From assembly GCA_028280665.1 (NCBI GenBank), contig JANQLJ010000032.1:1-49981 (forward strand): a stretch of 49,981 nucleotides of DNA. The letters are read 5' to 3'. The notes beneath the pieces are model-generated. The model worked only from the letters and a program-made list of their open reading frames with translations, had not been told where the DNA came from and searched no databases. The stretch's first letter is position 1. Every line of letters starts with the position of its first letter. Below, piece after piece: positions 9,313-20,671 of the stretch. This DNA comes from Alphaproteobacteria bacterium. Its GTDB lineage: Bacteria > Pseudomonadota > Alphaproteobacteria > JAJFIK01. Both the position numbers and the translations under genes were made by a program.

Positions 9313-10452
9313 ATGACCGCCGCCGCCATGGCCCATACCGCTCCGCAAGGGGCCGCGTTTTACGTGAGCCGGCTTGGCATGACGTCGTTCCGGTCTTACG
9401 ACGCGGCCGAGGTGGTCAGCGATGGACGGCCGCTCGTGTTTTGGGGGGCCAACGGCGCGGGCAAGACGAACATTCTCGAAGCGCTGTCGTTGCTGGCGCC
9501 TGGGCGCGGTTTGCGCGGTGCGAAACTTATCGAGGCTATGCGCCGGGTGCCGGGAAAGGTGCCGCAGCCCTGGTCCGTTGCCGGCCGCGTGCGCTGCGGC
9601 AATGACGAAGTTGCTCTGCGCACGGGGCTCGATGCGCTTGGGCGCCGCGAAGTGCGCATCGACGGTGAGAAAGCCGCGCCCGGCGATCTTGGCGACCACT
9701 TGCGGCTTTTGTGGCTGACGCCCGCCATGGACGGGCTTTTCACCGGAAGCCCCGGCGGGCGGCGGCGTTTTCTTGATCGCATGGTTTTGGGGCTCGATGC
9801 GGAGCACGGGCGCGTGGCCGCTACTTACGAAAAAGCGTTGCGCGAGCGGCAGCGGCTTTTGAACGATCACCGCGAAGAGCCCTCTTGGATGGACGGGCTT
9901 GAAGAAACCATGGCCCAGGCGGGCCTTGAGCTTGCCGCGCGCCGGCGCCATCTCCTGCACCGGCTCGAAGCGGCCATCGACGAGGCGGAAAGCGCCTTTC
10001 CCCATGCGGCGCTCGCTCTCGACGAAGGATTTGAAGCGGACGGCGAAGAAGCGCTTGCGCGCGCCTTTCGTGAAAGCCGCCGCCGGGACGAAGCGTCGGG
10101 CCGTGCATGCCTGGGCCCGCACCGCGCCGATGTAAAGGTGCGCCACCGGGAAAAAGATGTTGCAGCCGCCGATTGTTCGACCGGCGAGCAAAAAGCGCTT
10201 TTGATCGGTCTCGTGCTCGCCAACGCGCGGCTTCAGGCCGTTGCCCATGGGGGCGCGGCGCCGCTGTTGCTGCTTGATGAGATCGCCGCGCATTTGGACG
10301 AGGACCGGCGCGGCGCGCTGTTTGACGAGATTTGCGCCCTTGGCGCACAAGCCTGGATGACGGGAACCGATGCCGCGCTTTTCAGCGCGCTCGGCGCCCG
10401 CGCCCAGCACATTGAAGTGAAAGACGGAACCATTCGCGAAACGGGCAACTAG
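9313..10452 (+). CDS. recF: DNA replication/repair protein RecF
   Basis: Walker A WGANGAGKTNILEALSLLAPGRGLRGA; LLLLDEIAAHLD; position between dnaN and gyrB. Confidence 0.95.
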   Translation: MTAAAMAHTAPQGAAFYVSRLGMTSFRSYDAAEVVSDGRPLVFWGANGAGKTNILEALSLLAPGRGLRGAKLIEAMRRVPGKVPQPWSVAGRVRCGNDEVALRTGLDALGRREVRIDGEKAAPGDLGDHLRLLWLTPAMDGLFTGSPGGRRRFLDRMVLGLDAEHGRVAATYEKALRERQRLLNDHREEPSWMDGLEETMAQAGLELAARRRHLLHRLEAAIDEAESAFPHAALALDEGFEADGEEALARAFRESRRRDEASGRACLGPHRADVKVRHREKDVAAADCSTGEQKALLIGLVLANARLQAVAHGGAAPLLLLDEIAAHLDEDRRGALFDEICALGAQAWMTGTDAALFSALGARAQHIEVKDGTIRETGN

Positions 10453-12903
<2,451 letters not shown>

Positions 12904-13004
12904 GCCTGAACGCCAGCCTTCTTCACGCGGTAGTAAAGCGGCGTTAACTCCTGCCGCGCTTAGCTGGCGCCCGGGAAAAACCTGACGGGCAACAGAGGGT
13001 CAGC

Positions 13005-14987
13005 ATGGCGCGAAGGGCGCGGCGGCGCAGGTCCGCAAGACCGAAGACAAGACGCAAAACAGGAACGAGACGGCGGAGGAAACCTAAATTCCTCAAGGCT
13101 TTTCCGTTCCTTGCGCCCGTTATGCCGTACTTGCCGGGCGCTTTCAGATTTGCGGGCGTGGCGGTCCTTTGGCTCGGCATCGGTTTTTCCGGGCTGATGC
13201 TCTACTACGCAGGCACCTTGCCTGATACCTCGGGCCTTATGGCCGAAACGCGCGGAGCGGGGATTACCATTCTCGATGTGCGGGGCCGCGTTGTCGCGAC
13301 CCGCGGCGCGTCCGCAGAGCCCTTCGTGCAAGCCGAAGACTTGCCGCCGCACGTTTCCGCCGCGGTGCTTGCCATCGAAGACCGCCGCTTCTACCGCCAC
13401 TTTGGGCTTGATTTTATAGGCCTTGCCCGCGCCATGGTTGCGAATGTGCGCGCGGGCCGCGTGGTTCAAGGCGGCAGCACCATCACTCAGCAGCTTGCAA
13501 AGAACTTGTTTCTCACGCCCGAGCGCACCTTCCGCCGCAAGGTTCAGGAAACCATGCTCGCTCTGTGGCTGGAGGCGCGGTTCTCAAAGAATGAAATCCT
13601 CACACTCTATCTCAACCGCGTTTATTTTGGCGGCGGCGCTTACGGTATCGAAGCGGCGGCGCAGCGTTATTTTGGCGTGGACGCGGGTCGCCTCACTCTC
13701 AATCAGGCGGCCATGCTGGCCGGGCTTTTGAAAGCCCCCTCGCGTTATTCGCCCGCCTCCAACCCCGAAGCCGCCGCCGTGCGGATGCAAGTGGTCTTGC
13801 GCGCCATGGTGGATGCCGGGTTTCTCGATCCCGATGCCCAGGCCTTGAGTGAAAGCGCACCCGCCGCCTACACCCTTGCCACCGCAACGGACGGGGCGGG
13901 CTATTTCGTCGACTGGCTGATGGACCGGCTGCCCGCTTATATCGGCGGCACGGACGGCAATCTCGTGGTCGAGACGACGCTCGACCTCGATGTTCAAGAT
14001 GCCGCGGAACGGGCGCTTGCGGAGAGCCTCGATGCTCAAGGCGCATCGCGCGACGTGCATCAGGGCGCGGCCGTTGTCTTCGATCTTGCGGGCGGCGTTA
14101 CGGCCATGGTGGGTGGGCGGTCTTACGCGGACAGCCAGTTCAATCGCGCAACCCAGGCCCGGCGCCAGCCGGGCTCGGCCTTCAAGCCTTTTGTTTACTT
14201 GGCGGCGCTTGAAGCGGGTTACCGGCCCGACTCCATCGTGCTTGACGAGACGGTCGAGGTAGATGGCTGGGCGCCGGAAAATTATTCCCGCGAGCACGAA
14301 GGGTTCATGCAGCTCGGCGAAGCGTTCTCTGCGTCCGTCAACACGGTGGCGGTGCGGCTTATCGAGAACGTTGGCCCCGAGAACGTCTCCCGCACCGCGC
14401 GGCGCATGGGCATCACGACGCCGCTTGATGAGTTTCCCTCTCTCGCGCTCGGCGCGGTGGAGGTCAGCCCGTTTGAGCTTACCAGCGCCTATGTGCCGCT
14501 CGCGAATGGGGGCGCGGGCGTCATCCCTCATGCGATCGCCCGTATCCGCACGGCGGACGGGCGCGTGCTTTTCGAGCGCACGGGATCAGGCCCCGGCCGC
14601 GTGATCGCCGCCCGCGCCACCGCTGATCTTGTTTCCATGATGACGGTTGCGATTGCCAGCGGTACGGGCCGGCGCGCGTATCTCGCGGACCGGCCAAGCG
14701 CGGGCAAGACCGGCACCAGTCAGGACTTTCGCGATGCGTGGTTTGTCGGGTTCACCGGCGATTATGTGGCGGGGGTGTGGCTTGGCAATGACGACAACTC
14801 GCCCATGGCCCGGGTGACCGGCGGCACGCTTCCGGCACAGACCTGGGCGCTTTTGATGCGCGACGCGCATCGCGGCCTGCCGCCCCGGGCGCTTGCCGGG
14901 CGCTTGCCGGTGCGCGCGCCGGAGATCGAGCGCGGCTCGCTTGCCGAAGCCTTTTTGGGATATGAGCTCGAGCTGTCGCCGAACTAG
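13005..14987 (+). CDS. Class A penicillin-binding protein (PBP1-type transglycosylase/transpeptidase)
   Basis: Basic N-terminus plus TM; GT51 motifs AIEDRRFYRHFGLD and GGSTITQQLAKNLFL; transpeptidase motifs and SAGKTGTSQDFRDAWFVGFTGDYV. Confidence 0.95.
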   Translation: MARRARRRRSARPKTRRKTGTRRRRKPKFLKAFPFLAPVMPYLPGAFRFAGVAVLWLGIGFSGLMLYYAGTLPDTSGLMAETRGAGITILDVRGRVVATRGASAEPFVQAEDLPPHVSAAVLAIEDRRFYRHFGLDFIGLARAMVANVRAGRVVQGGSTITQQLAKNLFLTPERTFRRKVQETMLALWLEARFSKNEILTLYLNRVYFGGGAYGIEAAAQRYFGVDAGRLTLNQAAMLAGLLKAPSRYSPASNPEAAAVRMQVVLRAMVDAGFLDPDAQALSESAPAAYTLATATDGAGYFVDWLMDRLPAYIGGTDGNLVVETTLDLDVQDAAERALAESLDAQGASRDVHQGAAVVFDLAGGVTAMVGGRSYADSQFNRATQARRQPGSAFKPFVYLAALEAGYRPDSIVLDETVEVDGWAPENYSREHEGFMQLGEAFSASVNTVAVRLIENVGPENVSRTARRMGITTPLDEFPSLALGAVEVSPFELTSAYVPLANGGAGVIPHAIARIRTADGRVLFERTGSGPGRVIAARATADLVSMMTVAIASGTGRRAYLADRPSAGKTGTSQDFRDAWFVGFTGDYVAGVWLGNDDNSPMARVTGGTLPAQTWALLMRDAHRGLPPRALAGRLPVRAPEIERGSLAEAFLGYELELSPN

Positions 14988-15730
14988 CCTTCGCGGCCGT
15001 AGGCGTAAAGAAGCGCGCCGTTGGTCTCAAGCCACTCTTCGCCTTCATCGGCCCAAGGCACCAGACGGTCAACGAGGTCCCAAAACCGGTCCGAGTGATC
15101 GAGGTGGCGCAGGTGGGCAACCTCGTGCGCGGCCACGTAGTTGAGCACCCAGTGCGGTGCAAGCACCAGCCGCCAGCTAAACGACAGCGTGCCCGAACAA
15201 CTGCACGAGCCCCAGCGCGTGGTGGTGTCGCGCACGCAGAGCCGTTCGATCTTCAGCCGCGCCCGGCGCGCGTGCTCATAGGCGCAAACCGCAAGCTCCT
15301 CGCGGGCGCGGGCTTTCAGGAAATCCTTGACCCGGCGGTCCACATGTTCGAGCGCGCCGGACACATTGAGCTTGCCGTCCTCGATCCACACGCCACGGCG
15401 GGCGTAAGGCCGGTGCACAATTTTCAATTTGTCGCCTAGAAAGGGAATCTTCCGCCCGGGCTTGAACGGCTTGCCTTTGGGCACCGCTGCCACTTCTTCG
15501 GCAATCCAGTCGCGGTTTTCGAGCGCGAACTCAAGCGCGCTGTCGACGGTGTATTTGGAGGGCGTGACCAGCACCACCGACCGGTTTGCGGGCTCCACTT
15601 TGATCAAGTGCCGCTGCGCCCGGGGGTTAATCCGGATAGTGACAGGAACCGCCTCGCCTGCAATGTTCAGCGTTTGAGGCCCCATCAGGGCGATCTCGGT
15701 AACGCGGCGGCGTTTCTTACTCTTACTCAT
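14984..15730 (-). CDS. YgjP/SprT-like zinc metallopeptidase (M48-like)
   Basis: VAAHEVAHLRHLDHSDRFWDLV (HExxH), IRINPRAQRHLIKVEPANRSVVLVTP, TRWGSCSCSGTLSFSWRLVLAP. Confidence 0.9.
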   Translation of the reverse strand: MSKSKKRRRVTEIALMGPQTLNIAGEAVPVTIRINPRAQRHLIKVEPANRSVVLVTPSKYTVDSALEFALENRDWIAEEVAAVPKGKPFKPGRKIPFLGDKLKIVHRPYARRGVWIEDGKLNVSGALEHVDRRVKDFLKARAREELAVCAYEHARRARLKIERLCVRDTTTRWGSCSCSGTLSFSWRLVLAPHWVLNYVAAHEVAHLRHLDHSDRFWDLVDRLVPWADEGEEWLETNGALLYAYGREG

Positions 15731-15759
15731 TGCTGTTCAACCTGCAAAAAGCCAAACCG

Positions 15760-16197
15760 ATGCAAAACCAACTCCCAACACACCCCACAAAATTTCACCT
15801 CGCCTTTCCGGTCGATAACCTGATGGCGGCCCGCGCCTTTTACAAGGAGCTACTGGGCTGCCGCGAAGGCCGGTCGAGCGATCAGTGGGTCGACTTCGAT
15901 TTTCATGGACACCAGATCGTGGCACACCTCGTGGACAGGAAAGAAGATACGCAAATTACAAATCCTGTCGATGGAAAAATGATCCCCGTGCGTCACTTTG
16001 GTCTCATCGTGCCTTTCGCCGAATGGGAAGGGCTGGCGAGCCGCCTCCGCGACGCAGGCATAGATTTCCTCGTTGATCCTTACATAAGGTTTAACGGCGA
16101 GGCGGGCGAGCAAGGAACTTTCTTTGTGAAAGACCCCGCGGGCAACGCCATCGAGTTCAAGGCGTTCCGCAATGAAGATCAGCTTTTCGCGCGCTGA
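15760..16197 (+). CDS. VOC (glyoxalase/bleomycin resistance fold) family protein
   Basis: FHLAFPVDNLMAARAFYKELLGCREGRSSDQWVDFDFHGHQIVAHL...FVKDPAGNAIEFKAF. Confidence 0.88.
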   Translation: MQNQLPTHPTKFHLAFPVDNLMAARAFYKELLGCREGRSSDQWVDFDFHGHQIVAHLVDRKEDTQITNPVDGKMIPVRHFGLIVPFAEWEGLASRLRDAGIDFLVDPYIRFNGEAGEQGTFFVKDPAGNAIEFKAFRNEDQLFAR

Positions 16198-17435
16198 TCC
16201 CGGCGGCGGTCCTCGATTCCTGCGATAAATGCGCCGATGCGCGGGCAGATCTCGTCACGCCAGCGCCCGCCATTGAAGACCCCGTAATGGCCGACGCCCT
16301 TTTGCACGTGGTCGGTCTGCATGTCTTTGGGGATGGCATGACACAGCGCGTGGGCGGCCTGGGTTTGGCCGATGCCGGAGATATCGTCAAGCTCGCCTTC
16401 GACGGTCATGAGCCCGGTGGCGGTAATGGCCGCGGGGTCGACACGCCGCGCTCTATGACAGAATTCGCCGCGCGCGAGCAAGTGGCGCTGGAACACACGG
16501 TCCACGGTTTGAAGGTAAAACTCCTCGGTGAGATCCATCACCGAGAGGTATTCGTCATAGAAGGTGCGGTGCTTTTCTGCCGAATCGCCGTCGCCCTCCA
16601 CCAGGTGATCGAAGTAATTCCACTGCGCTTCCATGTGCTTGCCGCGGTTCATGGCGATGAAGTTAGTAAGCTGCAAAAAGCCCGGATAAACCCGGCGGAA
16701 GGCGCCCGGGTGCGGCAGTGGTACAGTGGAGATCATGTTGGCGTTGAACCAGGCGAGCGGGCGCTGCTCCGCCAGCACATTAGGCACCGTCGGGCTCTCC
16801 CGTGCGTCAATGGGGCTGCCCATCAGGATCATGGAGGCGGGCGTTGCCGCATCGCCCTCTTCGGCGAGCAGCGCCGTTGCGGCAAGAACCGCCGGGCCCG
16901 GCTGGCACACCGCCATCACGTGGACACCCTTCCCCACGTGCCGGATCATGGTGATGACATAGTCGATATAGTCATCGAGATCGAAGCGGCCTTGGGTCAC
17001 CGGCACGACGCGCGCGTCTTCCCAATCGGTGATGTAAACATCATGGGTCTTGAGCATCGCCTCTACAGTCCCGCACAAAAGCGTGGCGTAGTGCCCGGAA
17101 AGCGGCGCGGCGATCAGCACCTTTGGCTGGGAAACGGGGCTCTCCGGCCATTGCTTTTCAAAATGAATAAGGCGGCAAAATGTGCTCTGCCAGGGAACGC
17201 GCTCGGCAACGGGCACGGGCTCGCCCGCGACCATGGTTTCGGTAATGCCGAAAGCCGGCTTGCCGTAGCGCCTTGTGGTGAGCTCAAAGACGTCCGTCGC
17301 CGCCACCGCCGCCCGGCCAAGGCCCGTATACGTCCAAGGATTAAGGGGATGGGTGAGCGATTGCCTGATCGCGCCCGCCGCCGTGCGCCACGGTGTAATG
17401 GCGGCGTGGGTTAACTCGTACGCATGATAGAGCAT
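16179..17435 (-). CDS. phaZ: Polyhydroxyalkanoate depolymerase, intracellular type
   Basis: MLYHAYELTHAAITPWRTAA...VLIAAPLSGHYATLLCGTVEAMLKTHDVYITDWEDARVVPVTQGRFDLDDYIDY...GVGHYGVFNGGRWRDEI. Confidence 0.92.
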   Translation of the reverse strand: MLYHAYELTHAAITPWRTAAGAIRQSLTHPLNPWTYTGLGRAAVAATDVFELTTRRYGKPAFGITETMVAGEPVPVAERVPWQSTFCRLIHFEKQWPESPVSQPKVLIAAPLSGHYATLLCGTVEAMLKTHDVYITDWEDARVVPVTQGRFDLDDYIDYVITMIRHVGKGVHVMAVCQPGPAVLAATALLAEEGDAATPASMILMGSPIDARESPTVPNVLAEQRPLAWFNANMISTVPLPHPGAFRRVYPGFLQLTNFIAMNRGKHMEAQWNYFDHLVEGDGDSAEKHRTFYDEYLSVMDLTEEFYLQTVDRVFQRHLLARGEFCHRARRVDPAAITATGLMTVEGELDDISGIGQTQAAHALCHAIPKDMQTDHVQKGVGHYGVFNGGRWRDEICPRIGAFIAGIEDRRRDQRAKS

Positions 17436-17534
17436 TACTTGATTGCCCCCTCGAATCGCTCCTAGTGATGAGCTTATCGCACTGCAGCGCGAGGGGAAGG
17501 GAAAGCCGCAAGGTATCGTTACGGCAAGCCCAGT

Positions 17535-18173
17535 TTAGAGAAGCCGCCGCAGTTGGGCCGCAAGCTGGTCGGGCGTGACGTCCGCGTTCAGAAGATCGAT
17601 AATCTCCCCTTCGCGTCCCACCACATAAATGACCGAGGAATGGTTAATCGTGTAATCGTCCGCCGCCGGGTCACCGACGATCTGACGCCCCACCGCATAG
17701 GCGCTGGCGACACCCAGGACTTCTTCTTCCGCGCCCGTAAGCCCGATCAGATTGTCCGCGAAATAGGACACGTAAGGCGCCATCGCTTCGGGGGTGTCGC
17801 GCGCGGGATCGACGGTCACAAAAAGAGGCTGAATGTCTTGCGCGCGCCGTCCCATCCGGTCCAGCGCCGCGGAGATGAGCGTCAAGTGAATGGGGCAAAC
17901 GTCCGGGCAGTAGGTGAACCCGAAATAGATGAGCACCACCTGCCCGCGGAAATCGGAAAGGCTGACCGGCTCTCCCGTGTGTGCGGTGAGGGTGAACTCA
18001 CCGCCAAGACCGGCGAAACTTTCGGCCCGGCCCGCAGGCGCGCGGTCCAGGGTCAGCGCCCACATGGCGCTCACCGCAACGAGCACCGCAAAGGCGCCGG
18101 CGAGGACCGGAATCCACCGCAGCTCGAAGGGGCGGTCCGGGCGATCATCATTCGTGGCGGTTTGATTAACCAT
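17535..18173 (-). CDS. SCO1/SenC family copper-binding/electron transport protein
   Basis: YFGFTYCPDVCPIHLTLISAALDRMG (CxxxC), FVTVDPARDTPEAMAPYVSYF, INHSSVIYVV; N-terminal TM. Confidence 0.93.
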   Translation of the reverse strand: MVNQTATNDDRPDRPFELRWIPVLAGAFAVLVAVSAMWALTLDRAPAGRAESFAGLGGEFTLTAHTGEPVSLSDFRGQVVLIYFGFTYCPDVCPIHLTLISAALDRMGRRAQDIQPLFVTVDPARDTPEAMAPYVSYFADNLIGLTGAEEEVLGVASAYAVGRQIVGDPAADDYTINHSSVIYVVGREGEIIDLLNADVTPDQLAAQLRRLL

Positions 18174-18295
18174 GGGCTAGGCATCGGATATCCGGGGCTT
18201 TTCCGCAACTCCCCAAATTGCCGCACAAGGGATCACGGGCTTCTCACTGGCCAGAACGCGGCCATGGTTGTATTTAAGGGAAAGGCAGGGCTCAA

Positions 18296-18934
18296 ATGCG
18301 CAAGTACAAGCGAGGAGCCGATCTCATGGGGATCATGCAAAGAACAAGGGCAAGAGTTGCGGCACTAACCGTTGCGCTGACCGCGGGGCTTGTGTTCGCG
18401 CTCGCAAGCTTCACGTCGCCTGCGGTCGCGCAGGGCATCTTCGACGAAACCATGTTCGACAGCGACCTCATCAAGGCGATCCGCAGCGCCGATGATGAAG
18501 CCTTGAGAGGTGCGATTATCTCCGATGGAAATATCAATGACCGGTCGGGCTCGGGCTCGCCGGCGATTGTGGTGGCGGTGGAAAGCCGGAACCTCAGCGC
18601 CGTTCAGATTCTTGCCGAGGCGGGTGCCCGGCTGAACAATGAGAACCGCCGCACCGATGCGACCGCGCTCACCTTGGCGGCGGAGATGGGCGAGACCGCG
18701 ATTGCGCGCGTTCTGCTCGACTTTGGCGCGGACCCCGATGAAACCGGCACGGGGGCTGAGCCCGCACTCATCAAGGCGGCGCGCAATGGCCATGGGAATA
18801 TCGTGCAGGCCTTGATTGACGCGGATGCGGACCTCGAAGTCACCGACCTTTCCGGCGCAACGGCGGTGGAGATCGCCGAGCAAAATCGTCACTACGATGT
18901 CGCTCAAGTGCTGAGAGACGCGGGCGCTTACTAA
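18296..18934 (+). CDS. Ankyrin-repeat protein with predicted signal peptide (exported)
   Basis: Hydrophobic N-terminus ending AVAQ; repeats such as GSPAIVVAVESRNLSAVQILAEAGARLN / DATALTLAAEMGETAIARVLLDFGADPDE / EPALIKAARNGHGNIVQALIDADADLE. Confidence 0.85.
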   Translation: MRKYKRGADLMGIMQRTRARVAALTVALTAGLVFALASFTSPAVAQGIFDETMFDSDLIKAIRSADDEALRGAIISDGNINDRSGSGSPAIVVAVESRNLSAVQILAEAGARLNNENRRTDATALTLAAEMGETAIARVLLDFGADPDETGTGAEPALIKAARNGHGNIVQALIDADADLEVTDLSGATAVEIAEQNRHYDVAQVLRDAGAY

Positions 18935-18935
18935 G

Positions 18936-19766
18936 CTATTCGCCTAATTGCAAAAGCATACCCCGCTCGCGCGCCTGCTCGAAGAAATAAAGAAACACCG
19001 CGACCCCAAGGCCAATGTAAAGCGCGTTCAGGGCAAAGCTCCATGCGAGGAAATCGAGGCGCACCTGCCCATCGATCATAATGGCACGCAGCCCCTCGAA
19101 CACATGGGCCAGGGGAAAGGCATAGGCGATGGGCTCGACCCATCCCGGCAAGATCGCAACGGGGTAATAGACCGCCGCAATGGGCGCGAGCAGAAACAAA
19201 AGCGCCCAGGCAAGCTCTTCGGCGCTCTGGCCATAGCGCAGCGCGAGGCCGGAAACCACGAGCCCCACCGCCCAGCCGAACATCAGCAACGAAAACAAAA
19301 ACGCCGCGAGCATGATGCCGAGGCTCAAAATGGAGAACTCGAACATCAGGTAAGCGATAATGGCGGCGGGGATGACGGCGATCAGGGTACGGAGGGTGCT
19401 CATGACCATGAGCGCGAGAATGAACTCCGATATGCGCAAGGGGCTCACAAGCAGGTGCCCCATGTTGCGTGACCAGATCTCTTCAAAAAAGGAAAGCGAA
19501 AACCCAAGCTGCCCGCGGAACATCACGTCCCATAAAAGCACCGCGCCTATCAGCACGCCGACGGCTTGCGCGAAGAAACTCGAATGCTGAATCAGGAAGG
19601 TCTGAATGAACCCCCAGATCAGAATTTGCAGCGTGGGCCAGTAGAACATGGAAACCATGCGCGGCCAGCTCGACCGGATGAGATAGAGATAACGCTGGAT
19701 CATCGCACCGATGCGGCCGGGCGAGAAAGCCGTGCTGCCGGTGTTGAGGCGTTCCAGATCGCTCAT
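18936..19766 (-). CDS. ABC-2 type transporter permease
   Basis: Polytopic membrane protein; VLIGAVLLWDVMFRGQLGFSLSFFEEIWSRNMGHLLVSPLRISEFILAL...; start trimmed to MSDLERLNTGS at 19766, overlapping the ATPase stop. Confidence 0.9.
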   Translation of the reverse strand: MSDLERLNTGSTAFSPGRIGAMIQRYLYLIRSSWPRMVSMFYWPTLQILIWGFIQTFLIQHSSFFAQAVGVLIGAVLLWDVMFRGQLGFSLSFFEEIWSRNMGHLLVSPLRISEFILALMVMSTLRTLIAVIPAAIIAYLMFEFSILSLGIMLAAFLFSLLMFGWAVGLVVSGLALRYGQSAEELAWALLFLLAPIAAVYYPVAILPGWVEPIAYAFPLAHVFEGLRAIMIDGQVRLDFLAWSFALNALYIGLGVAVFLYFFEQARERGMLLQLGE

Positions 19767-20596
19767 GACCGCACCTCTTCTGAGACAGCGCGGGGGCCGT
19801 GGCTTAGCAGCTCGTCCACCGCCGCGCCTTCTTCTTCGCGGCTCGGCTTGCGCCGGTTGCGCGCGATGTCGATGAACACTTCTTCCATGTTCGCGCGGCC
19901 ATAGCGGGCGATGAGTTCGCGGGGGGCGCCTTCGTCCACAATGCGGCCCTTGTTCATCATGATGACGTTGTCCGCAAGCCGTTCGACCTCGGTCATGTTG
20001 TGCGAGGCAAGCAGGATGGTCGCGCCCGAGCGCTCCTTGTAGTTGGAAAAGTGCTGGCGCACCCAATCGGCGGTATCGGGATCGAGCGAGGCGGTGGGCT
20101 CGTCTAGGAGGAGCAGCTCGGGCGTGTTGATGAACGCTTTCGCAAGACCCACGCGGGTCTTCTGCCCGGCGGAAAGCGTGCCCGACGGCCGGTCCAAAAA
20201 CTCGGTAAGCGCCAGTTCCCCGGCAAGCTCGTCAATGCGGGAAGCCACATCTTTAACACCGTAAAGCCGGCCATAGACGCGCAAGTTCTCGCGCACGGTC
20301 AGGCGTTTGGGCAGATCCACGTAAGGGCTTTCGAAATTCATACGCGCGAGCGCCTTGTGCCGCGCCCGCCGCATATCAACGCCCAGCACTTCGATTGTGC
20401 CTGCGGTGGGTTTGATAAGGCCGAGCAGCATGGAGATGGTGGTGGTTTTTCCCGCGCCGTTCCCGCCCAGAAGCGCGGTGGTCGAGCCGTGCGGCACCAA
20501 GAAACTGATCCCGTCCACGGCAGCGACAGTGCTGAAGGTTTTGGTCAGGCCGGAGACGCGGATCGCCTCGGAACGCGCTCGGCTTGGCGTACTCAT
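19763..20596 (-). CDS. ABC transporter ATP-binding protein (ABC-2 partner)
   Basis: Walker A LLGGNGAGKTTTISMLLGL; LSAGQKTRVGLAKAFINTPELLLLDEPTASLDPDTAD; start trimmed to MSTPSRARSE at 20596. Confidence 0.94.
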   Translation of the reverse strand: MSTPSRARSEAIRVSGLTKTFSTVAAVDGISFLVPHGSTTALLGGNGAGKTTTISMLLGLIKPTAGTIEVLGVDMRRARHKALARMNFESPYVDLPKRLTVRENLRVYGRLYGVKDVASRIDELAGELALTEFLDRPSGTLSAGQKTRVGLAKAFINTPELLLLDEPTASLDPDTADWVRQHFSNYKERSGATILLASHNMTEVERLADNVIMMNKGRIVDEGAPRELIARYGRANMEEVFIDIARNRRKPSREEEGAAVDELLSHGPRAVSEEVRS

Positions 20597-20671
20597 TGAA
20601 CTTTGGGCCTTTCCATTTCCCACGCCCGGCGGGCCTCGCCTTTTGGGCGGCAACGCGCCTATATAAAGCAT

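Noticed and set aside
18296-18934. Ankyrin protein as a host-directed effector
   Set aside because: A short exported ankyrin protein in a core metabolic neighbourhood; no secretion-system genes nearby. Periplasmic ankyrin proteins are common in free-living bacteria.
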